Position numbers and translations under genes: made by a program | Shown: positions 39,487-49,706 of the stretch, piece by piece | Layout: each line of letters begins with the position of its first letter | How positions within the stretch are numbered: position 1 is the first letter of the stretch | The notes under the pieces: model-generated | The model's input: the letters and a program-made list of their open reading frames with translations, nothing else | Database searches by the model: none | What the model was told of the DNA's origin: nothing | Assembly: GCF_006459125.1 (NCBI RefSeq) | Contig: NZ_CP041070.1 | Span: 2,170,001 to 2,234,000 of the forward strand | Direction: 5' to 3' | DNA length: 64,000 bases | From: Halarcobacter anaerophilus | Lineage (GTDB): Bacteria; Campylobacterota; Campylobacteria; Campylobacterales; Arcobacteraceae

Positions 39487-40191
39487 TTATAAACTTCTTT
39501 TTTCTAAACTCTGTCTAAACTCTTTTGCTCCGTCTTTTGAACTTGTAACGACATCATCAATTCCTTCAAACGATATTTCAAGTTTTGATTGTTCTACGCT
39601 TTGCATAGATTTTATTTTATCTATGTTTATAATATAAGATCTATGGATTCTAAAAAAGTTTTTATCTTTTAATAACTCTTCCATATCCCCTATTTTCTTT
39701 CTTAGATAAGCATCTGCCTCTTTTATTCTGATTATAACTTCATCCAAATCTGCTTTAATATAATAGATATCTTCAATATTTATAAGATATATTTTATTTC
39801 CTCTTTTGGCAATTATTTTTTTATTATTTTCCATTTTTGCATATTTAAAAACTTTCTGCAAACTTTTTTTTACGGTCTCTTTTGATATCGGTTTTAATAA
39901 ATAATCAATTCCTCCTGAAGAAAAGGCTTTTAAAGCATGCTCTTCATAAGCTGTTTGAAATATTATAAAAATATTCGGATTTATCTGCAAAAGTGTATTT
40001 GCAAGCTCTAGTCCGTCCATTTGCGGCATTGAAATGTCTAAAAATGCAATATCAAACCTGTTTTTTGCTGCTTCTTTAATTGCTTCAATAGGATTGTTAC
40101 ACTCTACGATATCAGTTATTTTTTCATCATTTAAAAGTCTTTTTAATCTGCTTAAAGCAAGTTTTTCATCATCTACAATCAGAGTTTTCAT
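39487..40191 (-). CDS. LytTR-type response regulator
   Basis: This 234-residue protein has an N-terminal receiver domain with phospho-acceptor D52 (AFLDISMPQMDG), and K-containing LLKPISKETV; residues about 130-230 form a LytTR DNA-binding domain (KIYLINIEDIYYIKADLDE, FFRIHRSYIINID). It overlaps the kinase gene by one base. Its position in the photolyase operon suggests it controls these genes. Confidence 0.93.
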   Translation of the reverse strand: MKTLIVDDEKLALSRLKRLLNDEKITDIVECNNPIEAIKEAAKNRFDIAFLDISMPQMDGLELANTLLQINPNIFIIFQTAYEEHALKAFSSGGIDYLLKPISKETVKKSLQKVFKYAKMENNKKIIAKRGNKIYLINIEDIYYIKADLDEVIIRIKEADAYLRKKIGDMEELLKDKNFFRIHRSYIINIDKIKSMQSVEQSKLEISFEGIDDVVTSSKDGAKEFRQSLEKRSL

Positions 40192-41183
40192 TATTTACCT
40201 TTTAAATATATTATAAAGCTCATCTTATCTTTATAAGTTTTATAATCTAATTTTCCCACATTTAATAAAATAAGCCTTTCTTGAAGATTTGTAAGTCCCG
40301 TACCGAAAACTATTTTTTCAATTGTTTTACCGTTGTTTGTTACCTCGATTTTCTCTTTTTCTATCTTAATATCTATTTGTAATCTATTTCCCTTATATCC
40401 GTGTTTAATCGCATTTTCCACTAAAAGCTGAATCGAAAATTTCGGAATTTTTATATTATCTTCTTTTACTAAAGAGTAAATATTTAAAACAATATTGTTA
40501 TCAAATCTGATATTTTCTATTTCTAAATAGGTTTTAACCATCTTGATTTCCGTATTTATTGAAACAAGACTCTCTTTGTTTATTGCATTTCTTAAAAATT
40601 TTGATAAATCCAGTGTTACTTTTTCCGCTTTTTCTTGATTAAGGTATATTAACTCGGAGATTGAATTTAAAGCATTAAATAAAAAATGAGGATTTAACTC
40701 ATTTTCTAAAACTTTTATTTTACTTTGAAGTATTTGATTGTTTATTAACTCGTTTTTATATTTCATAGAGATAAATTGATGAAGAATAAGACCTATTAAA
40801 AAGGTTAAAAAGCCTGTTATAATGCTGATATAAATCCAAAAATCATAGATATACTCAATAATTTTAAATCCACTTTTTGAAAAAAGAAAAAAGGATAAAG
40901 AAAAACCTAAAAAGCCTGAAGAAAAAGAGAAACAAAAACTAATTAAATACCAAAATTTTTCATTTATTTTTGGAAGTATAATTTCATTTGAAAGAGTAAT
41001 TAAAATAAAAGCAAAAAAAGAGATAAGAATTGAAGTTAAAACACTAAAAAAAATTGTAGATAAACTTTTTAAAGAGTTATCTATAAAAATAAAAAAAAGT
41101 GAAAACAAAAATCCAAACAGTGCTGAAATTATAGTTATATAAAGCCAATCTTTAAAAGAAATTTTAAGTTTTACGCTATTCAT
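40191..41183 (-). CDS. LytS-type membrane sensor histidine kinase
   Basis: The 330-residue protein has four predicted membrane helices in the first 140 residues, then a His_kinase domain with phospho-acceptor H166 in ELNPHFLFNALNSIS, an N-box LLVENAIKHGYKG, and FGTGLTNLQERL. There is no PAS, GAF or LOV domain, so if it senses light or membrane stress it must do so through the helices. It overlaps both the CrtI-like gene (by 8 nt) and the regulator. Confidence 0.9.
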   Translation of the reverse strand: MNSVKLKISFKDWLYITIISALFGFLFSLFFIFIDNSLKSLSTIFFSVLTSILISFFAFILITLSNEIILPKINEKFWYLISFCFSFSSGFLGFSLSFFLFSKSGFKIIEYIYDFWIYISIITGFLTFLIGLILHQFISMKYKNELINNQILQSKIKVLENELNPHFLFNALNSISELIYLNQEKAEKVTLDLSKFLRNAINKESLVSINTEIKMVKTYLEIENIRFDNNIVLNIYSLVKEDNIKIPKFSIQLLVENAIKHGYKGNRLQIDIKIEKEKIEVTNNGKTIEKIVFGTGLTNLQERLILLNVGKLDYKTYKDKMSFIIYLKGK

Positions 41184-42591
41184 TTATTTCCTCGTTTAAA
41201 ACTTTTACTCCAAGGGCAACTCCAGGCCAGCCTTGACCTGCAAAAACCGTATCACCTATATTATATAATCCTTTAAAAGGCGTTCTACAACTTGGTATTT
41301 GAAAAATATTTTTTAAAGTTACAGGTGAACCGCCGCAATTATTTCTATTTATATATCTTTTAAAAGTTTTAGATGTGGCACTTGACAAATTTATTATATC
41401 CTCTTTTTTTACAGATTTAAAATGCTTTAAAAAAGAGTCTATTATAAAATTTTGGGTCTCTTCTTTTTTTGTTTTATACTCATCAAAAGATAAATCTTCC
41501 CAAAAAAGTGCTTTTGTATGGGTGGAGATTGTTACGCTTAAAGCTTTTTTTGACATCTTTTTATCCTCTTTATCGCTAAGAGAAATAAAAAATGAGTTTG
41601 AGACTGTATTTGGTATATTTTTTTCTAAAATTATTTGATAATGGTGTAAAAATTCCTCTTTTGAATTTAGATTAAAATTAAGTACGAAAGCACTTTGATC
41701 GCTAAAAGTAAACTTTTTATAATACTCTTTTATCTTTTTATCTTCAAAAAATCTTGCACAATCATAAATAGTTGAGTTTAAAACTACATTTAAACTTTTA
41801 TACTCACTCTTTGAAGTAATAACTCTAAAATAGTTTTTCTCTTTTAATATTTTTAAAACTTCCTCTTTTTTTCTAACTTCAACATCTTTTAAAAGTTCTT
41901 TAAAAAGTTCTCCCATGCCTTCATTTACGTAAAATACTTTATGAAAAGGGTAAGAAAGACCTATTGCCATAGATAAAATCGATAGATCTTTTGAAGTTGT
42001 CTGTAAAGTTATTAAAAGTTGCGAATCTATAAAGTTTTGATACTCTTTAGAAATCTCTCCTAAAACCTCTTTTATAAAACTTTTTGCACTTTTAAAACTA
42101 TAAGTTCTAAATTTTATAAAAAGCTCTAAAAAGGAATTTAACGTTTTTAAATATGAATAAAAACTATATTTTGCATAATATAGTTTTTGAAGCTGCCAGA
42201 ATTTTTCATCAAGTTCTTTTATCTTTTCCCAAAATATTCTATTGTTTTTATTTGGATAAGCTTTATCAATCTTTTCTAAAAATTGTTCAAAATCTTTTAC
42301 TCTGTCTATGGTTTTTCCGTTTTGCAAAACTCTTATTGCTATTTTACTTTCACGTAAATCCAAAGCTGCTTCTGCTTTATCAAATATATCTTTTACGATA
42401 TGATTTTTTTCATAACCGACAAAAGTTGTTGCTCCGGCATTAAAATAGGAACCGTATCTTTTAAAAGTACTTGCACAACCTCCTAAGTTTTGTTCTTTTT
42501 CTAAAACTAAGAGATCTCTGTTTTTATTTAAAGAGGCTATCATACTTCCGCCCATGCCTGAACCTATAACCAAAATATCATAAAGTTTCAT
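41176..42591 (-). CDS. CrtI/CrtISO-like FAD-dependent oxidoreductase
   Basis: The start at ATG 42591 (471 aa) places the FAD motif ILVIGSGMGGSMIA at the N-terminus, followed by LEKEQNLGGCASTFKRYG. An earlier in-frame codon at 42645 lies inside phr. The C-terminus TPFKGLYNIGDTVFAGQGWPGV is the second flavin-binding motif of the phytoene desaturase/carotenoid isomerase group. There are no carotenoid synthesis genes nearby, so the substrate is unknown. It overlaps phr by 14 nt. Confidence 0.83.
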   Translation of the reverse strand: MKLYDILVIGSGMGGSMIASLNKNRDLLVLEKEQNLGGCASTFKRYGSYFNAGATTFVGYEKNHIVKDIFDKAEAALDLRESKIAIRVLQNGKTIDRVKDFEQFLEKIDKAYPNKNNRIFWEKIKELDEKFWQLQKLYYAKYSFYSYLKTLNSFLELFIKFRTYSFKSAKSFIKEVLGEISKEYQNFIDSQLLITLQTTSKDLSILSMAIGLSYPFHKVFYVNEGMGELFKELLKDVEVRKKEEVLKILKEKNYFRVITSKSEYKSLNVVLNSTIYDCARFFEDKKIKEYYKKFTFSDQSAFVLNFNLNSKEEFLHHYQIILEKNIPNTVSNSFFISLSDKEDKKMSKKALSVTISTHTKALFWEDLSFDEYKTKKEETQNFIIDSFLKHFKSVKKEDIINLSSATSKTFKRYINRNNCGGSPVTLKNIFQIPSCRTPFKGLYNIGDTVFAGQGWPGVALGVKVLNEEINE

Positions 42592-43918
42592 TTTTTGCCT
42601 CTTTATATTTTTCAATTGACCTTTTTCTTGAAAGAGAGATATCAACCATCGCTTTTGGATAGTCTACAAAAAGGTTTCGCTGAACTGCATTTTCTATATG
42701 AAAAAGTTTAGAATCAACCTCTTTTAACTCTTTAATTACCGATTTTATAAAAATTCCATCTTTGTCGAATTTTTTTGATTGAGTATATGGATTAAAAACT
42801 CTAAAATACGGTACCGCATCAGCTCCCGTACTTGCACTCCACTGCCAGGAACCGATATTTGAACTAGCTTCAAAATCCAATAGTTTCAAAGCAAAATACT
42901 CTTCACCTTTTTTCCAGTCTATAAATAAATTTTTGGTTAAAAACGAAGCAACAACCATTCTTAGTCTGTTATGCATAACTCCCGTTTTATTTAGATGTCT
43001 CATGGCTGCATCAATTATGGGAATTCCTGTTTCTCCTTTACACCACCTTTCAAAATCCTCTTTATCTTCATTCCATTTTATATTTATCCCGTTGAAATTT
43101 TCAAACTGCGAGTTTGGAAAATGAAAAAGAATATAGTTGTAAAATTCTCTCCAAAACAGTTCTCTTATAAAAAAATCACTATTAGGAAATCTTTTTATAT
43201 AATTAAAAATCATTAAAGGAGAGATAAGACCGAATCTTAAGTGAACAGATATTTTTGAAGATGCTTCTTTATAAAAATAATCCCTTTGAACTTCATAAGT
43301 TTCTACTTTTTTAGAAAATTCTTCTAATAAACAAAAGGCATCTTTTTCTAAAAAATCAGGAAGAGTTGTCTTTTTAAAACCCAAACTTTCTAAAGTTGGA
43401 GTATTTGAATAATCAAAATCAATAAGTTTTAGATTGTAATTTCTTTTCTTTAGTTCTATATTAGCAGCTTGAGTAATGGCATCTAAAGAGTTGAAAAAAG
43501 GAGTAAATACTTTATAAGGGGTTTTGTCTTTTTTTAAATGATCTTTGGGATCTAAAATAAAAGAGTCCAAATACCTTTTTATGGGTATAATTTTTTCAAT
43601 CTCTTTATCTCTTTTTTTTGCATAAGAGTCAAAATCAACAGAACACAAAACTTCATCTATATTTAATTTTTGTAAAGTTGTAAAAACCTCTTTTGGTTCT
43701 GCATAGAAAACTGCTAAATCTAAACCTATTTTTTGTAATTCTTTTTTTAGTTTTATTACGCTTTTATAGATAAAATTTACTCTTTTATCCTCTTTTGGCA
43801 AACTATTTAAAATATTTTTATCGAAGATAAAAATGGGCAATACTTTATCTTTTGCATTTTGCAAAAGTGCTGAATCTTCTACTCTTAGATCTCTTCGAAA
43901 CCACAATATTTGTCTCAT
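42578..43918 (-). CDS. phr: Deoxyribodipyrimidine photo-lyase (cryptochrome/photolyase family)
   Basis: The 446-residue protein begins RQILWFRRDLRVEDSALL, the photolyase N-terminal domain. The C-terminal FAD-binding domain has WREFYNYILFHFP, MRHLNKTGVMHNRLRMVVASFL and IGSWQWSASTGADAVPYFRVFNP. It repairs UV-induced pyrimidine dimers using blue light. It overlaps the DUF523-DUF1722 gene by ATGA (4 nt). Confidence 0.95.
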   Translation of the reverse strand: MRQILWFRRDLRVEDSALLQNAKDKVLPIFIFDKNILNSLPKEDKRVNFIYKSVIKLKKELQKIGLDLAVFYAEPKEVFTTLQKLNIDEVLCSVDFDSYAKKRDKEIEKIIPIKRYLDSFILDPKDHLKKDKTPYKVFTPFFNSLDAITQAANIELKKRNYNLKLIDFDYSNTPTLESLGFKKTTLPDFLEKDAFCLLEEFSKKVETYEVQRDYFYKEASSKISVHLRFGLISPLMIFNYIKRFPNSDFFIRELFWREFYNYILFHFPNSQFENFNGINIKWNEDKEDFERWCKGETGIPIIDAAMRHLNKTGVMHNRLRMVVASFLTKNLFIDWKKGEEYFALKLLDFEASSNIGSWQWSASTGADAVPYFRVFNPYTQSKKFDKDGIFIKSVIKELKEVDSKLFHIENAVQRNLFVDYPKAMVDISLSRKRSIEKYKEAKNETL

Positions 43919-44868
43919 TTGAAAGCCTCTATTTTTGAACGTAGTGCAAACTCTTTTGGATATGGAGTCAAAAAAACTTGTGTTTGTAAATACTCTATAT
44001 TAAACTTTTTAATATATATTTTAATAATTTTAATTGCTGCAATCAAAGGAATTATTCCTTTTTTAAACTCCTCTATAGTAGCTAAAATCTCATCTTTTTC
44101 ATCTTTTGAAATAACTTTTTTAAAATATCCGTATATATGCAATAACACATTATATGTATTTTTAATAGTCCCTTTTTGAGAAATTGCTTCCATAAAGATT
44201 TTTTTATACTCCTCTAAAACTGCAAAAAAAGTTTTATTATCATGATTTGCTACAACATTTCCTAATTTTTTATAAAAATGATGAGATTTTGAATATATTA
44301 GATATTTATATGAAGTATGAAATTCTATTAAGTCATTATATGTTGGCTTTGCATTTAAAAATTCAAAAATTGCTTTATATGCAAAAACCTGCATTAAAAA
44401 ATTTTCTCTAAGCCAAGGATCTGTTAATCTCCCCTCTTCTTCCATAGGCAGATAAGGAAATCTTTTTTTCAACTCATTAGCAAATACTCCCATACCTGTA
44501 TTTTCACTTTGGGCATTTTTTTTATCCGAATATATTTTTACTCTTTGCATACCGCAAGTAGGAGATTTTGATTTAAAAACAAAACCGCATAATGAGTTTT
44601 CGTCTATTTTAGATACTAAAAGTTTAGAAATCTCTGAAAGTAATATAGTCACATCTTGATTTGAATTTGTTGTTTTTATAAAAATTTCATCATTGATTTT
44701 AACTTGTCTGATTGCTTCTCTTGGAGTAGGAAAAACTAATTTTTCAGGACAAAAAGATTCAAAATCAAAATATTTGCCAAGTTCATTTAAAACAAATCTA
44801 TCTTTAGAATGACCACCGTCATAACGACACATAGTTCCAAGTAAACATGAAGATACACCTAGTTTCAT
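43915..44868 (-). CDS. DUF523-DUF1722 fusion protein (YbbK/YbgA-like)
   Basis: The 317-residue protein begins KLGVSSCLLGTMCRYDGGHSKD, the DUF523 domain (about 1-155, with CGFVFKSKSPTCGM). The C-terminal half (about 190-310) is DUF1722/YbgA (FHTSYKYLIYSKSHHFYKKLG). Some DUF523 proteins are linked to thiouracil desulfuration; the fused form is often beside photolyase genes. It is the first gene of the photolyase block and has AAAGGAGTG upstream. Confidence 0.9.
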   Translation of the reverse strand: MKLGVSSCLLGTMCRYDGGHSKDRFVLNELGKYFDFESFCPEKLVFPTPREAIRQVKINDEIFIKTTNSNQDVTILLSEISKLLVSKIDENSLCGFVFKSKSPTCGMQRVKIYSDKKNAQSENTGMGVFANELKKRFPYLPMEEEGRLTDPWLRENFLMQVFAYKAIFEFLNAKPTYNDLIEFHTSYKYLIYSKSHHFYKKLGNVVANHDNKTFFAVLEEYKKIFMEAISQKGTIKNTYNVLLHIYGYFKKVISKDEKDEILATIEEFKKGIIPLIAAIKIIKIYIKKFNIEYLQTQVFLTPYPKEFALRSKIEAFK

Positions 44869-44900
44869 TTTTCACTCCTTTGTGAAATTGTAATAAAACT

Positions 44901-44924
44901 AGGGTTTTTTTATAGGGTTTTTTT
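44901..44924. repeat. Tandem 13-bp direct repeat in the promoter region of the photolyase block
   Basis: AGGGTTTTTTT occurs at 44901-44911 and again at 44914-44924, a 13-bp period. It lies 33-56 nt upstream of the DUF523-DUF1722 start (minus strand), within a 70-nt gap after tolB. It may be a binding site or simple slippage. Confidence 0.6.
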
Positions 44925-44938
44925 GTTAGTTTATAAGA

Positions 44939-46210
44939 TTACCAGTCAATTGATTGGATTTTTCCGTTTCTTAATGGAAATAGGAAAGATTTATCATGAT
45001 TTAATCTAATAATACCGATAGAACTTCTATTATCTACTGTTTTAAGGAAAATAATAGATTCACCGTCTTGAGAAAATTTTGGAAACTGATTACTTCCGTT
45101 TGCCGTTAATCTTTTTAGATAATCGCTTTTAGTAGACATTAGATAAAGGTTAAAGGTGTATCTGCCGAATTCATTGCCTTTTTCTCTACTCGTATATACT
45201 ACATAATCTTTATATGTAGTTGCCGAAGAGTTGTTTCTTCCGTGATAAACTAATCTTTCAACTCCTCTTGAGTTTATTCTTTTTGCGAATATATTAGGAT
45301 AATTTAATCTATCTGATACAAACACGATTCTTGAATCATTTTCGACAAAATGAGCTCCAACATCGATTCCTTTATATGTCGTAAGTCTTACTTTTGTTTT
45401 TTTTCTAAGATTATAAAGATATATATCAGGTTGATTATTAGGTGCTGCAGTAACTAAAAGTTTATTTCCGTCTTTACTTACATCCGAAGCTACAATCATA
45501 CCTTCACTTTTCATAATAACTTCTCGTTTTCTTGTATAGAGGTTTGTTTTAACTAAAGTAGGAACGCCCCTGTCATATGTAGTATAAAAAAAACTATCCT
45601 GTTTTTCATCTGCCCATTTAGGGAAAATATTTAATCCCCCTCTTATAACGGGTTTTTGAAAAGTCAAAGTATAATCGGCAATTATAATATCTGCTTTTTT
45701 TGCCTCTTTATACAAAGAAAAAATTACAAACTTATCCATCCAGTCTATTGAAGGTGCATTTAACTGTTTATTAACCGAAATTGCAACTCTGTGAGCTAAG
45801 AAAGGATATCTTTGATCTTTTGACGTACTAAAACTTTTATTTAAAATAAGCTGTTTTGAGTTTATATCATAAAGTTTGATATTTAAAGTAACTCCTTCAA
45901 AACTGCTAAGATTTGAATCAATATTTAAAAAAAGATCCGTTCCTCTATTTGACAATGCCAGCATATTTGGAAATTTATTAAATTCGGCATGCTCTCTTTG
46001 ATCTTCTATTACGTCAAAATGTCCGCTTACTTTTAAGTCTTTTACAATTACTTCTTTAATCTTTTTAGTTAAAAGATTATTCATTGCCTTAGGAGCAATA
46101 GAAACCTCAATTTTAGGTAAATTTGTACTTTTTTTAATAATATCAAGTTCAGCATCCGCTGCAAATAAAATTGTAGTAAAAGTTATGATTAAAAATAAAA
46201 TTTTATTCAT
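44939..46210 (-). CDS. tolB: Tol-Pal system beta-propeller protein TolB
   Basis: The 423-residue periplasmic protein has a signal peptide (MNKILFLIITFTTILFAA), an N-terminal TolB domain and WD40-like PD40 repeats (NIFPKWADEKQDSFFYTTYDRG, MIVASDVSKDGNKLLVTAA, QFPKFSQDGESIIFLKT). It connects TolA at the inner membrane to Pal. It starts 2 nt after tolA. Confidence 0.94.
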   Translation of the reverse strand: MNKILFLIITFTTILFAADAELDIIKKSTNLPKIEVSIAPKAMNNLLTKKIKEVIVKDLKVSGHFDVIEDQREHAEFNKFPNMLALSNRGTDLFLNIDSNLSSFEGVTLNIKLYDINSKQLILNKSFSTSKDQRYPFLAHRVAISVNKQLNAPSIDWMDKFVIFSLYKEAKKADIIIADYTLTFQKPVIRGGLNIFPKWADEKQDSFFYTTYDRGVPTLVKTNLYTRKREVIMKSEGMIVASDVSKDGNKLLVTAAPNNQPDIYLYNLRKKTKVRLTTYKGIDVGAHFVENDSRIVFVSDRLNYPNIFAKRINSRGVERLVYHGRNNSSATTYKDYVVYTSREKGNEFGRYTFNLYLMSTKSDYLKRLTANGSNQFPKFSQDGESIIFLKTVDNRSSIGIIRLNHDKSFLFPLRNGKIQSIDW

Positions 46211-46212
46211 AG

Positions 46213-46944
46213 TTATCCTTCTGATTTAAAGTTCACAATAATATCAACTTTTGAATTAATTTTTGGTCTAGGAAACTCTTCATTTAATTGAGAATCTAAA
46301 AACTCTTTTAAAGACTCGTCAAATCTTTGATTATTTGAATATTTCATAATTCTGTAATCAAAACTTCCGTCTGAAGATATCTTTACAAGAACCTTTACGA
46401 TTAAGCCCTCTTCAAGGAGCATCGGATTCCAACGTTTCCATAAAAGCTCTTTTATTTTTGAAAAATATTCATCATGTTCACCATTTGAAGTTGAACTTGT
46501 TGTTGGCATATTTGTAGTAGTTTTTACGTCATTTAAAAGTTTTGAAACGGAAACATTATCTGTTTTTTTCTGTTTTTGAAACTTTGATTTGAATCTACTT
46601 GGATCTAAAGACTCTTTAACCGTATTAACATCTTTTTGGGCAATCTCTTTTGCTTTTGTTTCTACATTTGCAAAAAGTGATTTAAAATCTGCCGTTTTTT
46701 TTATTGAAGCCGACGTTGATTTTTTTACTACGCTTTGAACTTTTTCGGGAGATTTTTTTGCAACTTTTTTTTCATTTGATTTTGTTGAAATTAAATCAAG
46801 TTCCAATACCGTAGTTTTGTTTGAATCATATTTCTTAGCTTTGGGAGCATTAACATAAACAAGAAAAGATAAACATATAAGCAGATATATACCTATAGAT
46901 AAAAAACCGCCTAGGTAAAAATAACCTTTTTGCTCCATAATCAT
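46213..46944 (-). CDS. tolA: TolA/TonB-family periplasm-spanning protein
   Basis: This 243-residue protein has an N-terminal TM helix (about 10-30), a lysine-rich linker (about 45-135), and a C-terminal TonB/TolA-type domain (KELLWKRWNPMLLEEGLIVKVLVKISSDGSFD). It is short for TolA. The start overlaps the exbD stop as ATGA; an alternative ATG lies at 46938. The position between exbD and tolB argues for TolA rather than an iron-transport TonB. Confidence 0.85.
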   Translation of the reverse strand: MIMEQKGYFYLGGFLSIGIYLLICLSFLVYVNAPKAKKYDSNKTTVLELDLISTKSNEKKVAKKSPEKVQSVVKKSTSASIKKTADFKSLFANVETKAKEIAQKDVNTVKESLDPSRFKSKFQKQKKTDNVSVSKLLNDVKTTTNMPTTSSTSNGEHDEYFSKIKELLWKRWNPMLLEEGLIVKVLVKISSDGSFDYRIMKYSNNQRFDESLKEFLDSQLNEEFPRPKINSKVDIIVNFKSEG

Positions 46945-47330
46945 CCATCAGTAATTAATGCAACTTTATAAAAACCAGCCTCTTTAACTGATTTTAAAAC
47001 GTGCATTATATCATCATATATTAAACTCTTTTCCGCTCTTATATGTATAGGAGTCTTTCTATCTCTGTTTTTTGCATAAAGGATAAAGTTATCGGCAAAG
47101 TTTTCTAAATCGTATCTTTTTTTATTAATTAAAACTTGTCTGTTTTTAGTGATTACTATATCGATTTTTTTTACTGCTTGAATCTGTTTTGAAGCACTTC
47201 CTTTTGGAAGATTAATAGGCTCTTCAAATTCAATTACAGGTGCTGTTACCATAAGTATAGCAAGTAGTACCAACATAATATCTACTAAAGGAGTAATGTT
47301 TAAATCAGGTTTTTGATTGTAATCGTACAT
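46941..47330 (-). CDS. tolR: TolR/ExbD-family biopolymer transport protein
   Basis: The 129-residue protein begins DLNITPLVDIMLVLLAILMV, the ExbD/TolR transmembrane helix with the proton-carrying Asp, then a periplasmic domain. It forms the proton-driven motor with TolQ. It lies 2 nt after the TolQ gene. Confidence 0.92.
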   Translation of the reverse strand: MYDYNQKPDLNITPLVDIMLVLLAILMVTAPVIEFEEPINLPKGSASKQIQAVKKIDIVITKNRQVLINKKRYDLENFADNFILYAKNRDRKTPIHIRAEKSLIYDDIMHVLKSVKEAGFYKVALITDG

Positions 47331-47332
47331 CT

Positions 47333-47893
47333 TTACCCTTTAGCGATTAAAATTTCAGATTGTGCCTTTAAATAAGTATTTAACTCATAAACTTTTCTAA
47401 CTAAAATTTGATGAAAAGTATAAGCAAATATAGCTACAAAAATACCTGCTGCTGTTGCAACTAAGGCTTCAGATATTGCAGGTGCAATAATAGAAAAGCC
47501 GACTTTTGTTTGATCAGAAAATTTTGCAAATGACTCTAATATCCCTACAACCGTACCAAATAGTCCGACAAAAGGAGAAGTTGAAGCAATTATTGAAAGC
47601 CAAGTAATTCCAGAACTTGCATCTTTTATAATATTAATTTCACATGCATGCAAAATCTCTTTTGTATGAACTGAACTTGAACATTTGTTTAAAGATGATA
47701 AAGGACTAATTGAAGCATTTCTAGAAGTAAGTGCTTCTAAAGATTTTTTTTCATTAAAGATTAATGAATTTAAACTCATAAATCTGTAAATAAAAAGCCA
47801 GAAACATAATATAAAATAACCTGAGAGTGTCAATAACACTAAAAGTGTTATTGCACTACCATTGTTTAAGTAATTTAATACTGTATCAATCAT
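47333..47893 (-). CDS. tolQ: TolQ/ExbB-family proton channel protein
   Basis: The 186-residue membrane protein has three helices, with GITWLSIIASTSPFVGLFGTVVGILESF and APAISEALVATAAGIFVAIFAYTF, both strongly conserved in TolQ/ExbB/MotA. It is co-directional with atpC (8 nt away), the usual arrangement in this phylum. Confidence 0.93.
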   Translation of the reverse strand: MIDTVLNYLNNGSAITLLVLLTLSGYFILCFWLFIYRFMSLNSLIFNEKKSLEALTSRNASISPLSSLNKCSSSVHTKEILHACEINIIKDASSGITWLSIIASTSPFVGLFGTVVGILESFAKFSDQTKVGFSIIAPAISEALVATAAGIFVAIFAYTFHQILVRKVYELNTYLKAQSEILIAKG

Positions 47894-47901
47894 CTACTGT
47901 C

Positions 47902-48279
47902 TTATGCAAATGAGTTGATTTTAGCTTCAACTGCTGCTAATGATACACTTGCATCTTTAACAGAATTAACTAAATCTTTTGCAGCTTCAATATTTTTAGC
48001 TATTTCAGAATCTTCTCCTGAAGTTAGAGCAACAGCTCCGTCAACTAAAACATCTACAGAACTTTCAGAAACATTTACATGTCCCCAGTTTATAGCCACT
48101 GCATCTGTTGAATCTGCTTTTTCTATAATAATTACGCCAACTGTTAATGATGAAACTAAAGAAGCGTGTCCAGGAAGAACACCGAACTCTCCCTCTTTTC
48201 CAGGAAGAGTTACACTCTTTACATCATCACTAAAAATCAGACCATTTGGTGCAACTATCGATAATTTTAATGTATCCAT
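47902..48279 (-). CDS. atpC: ATP synthase F1 epsilon subunit
   Basis: The 125-residue protein reads LKLSIVAPNGLIFSDDVKSVTLPGKEGEFGVLPGHASLVS, the N-terminal beta-sandwich of epsilon. The C-terminal helical hairpin is short. It is the last atp gene, followed by the TolQ gene. Confidence 0.95.
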   Translation of the reverse strand: MDTLKLSIVAPNGLIFSDDVKSVTLPGKEGEFGVLPGHASLVSSLTVGVIIIEKADSTDAVAINWGHVNVSESSVDVLVDGAVALTSGEDSEIAKNIEAAKDLVNSVKDASVSLAAVEAKINSFA

Positions 48280-48293
48280 AAAGCCGCCTTTAA

Positions 48294-49706
<1,413 letters not shown>

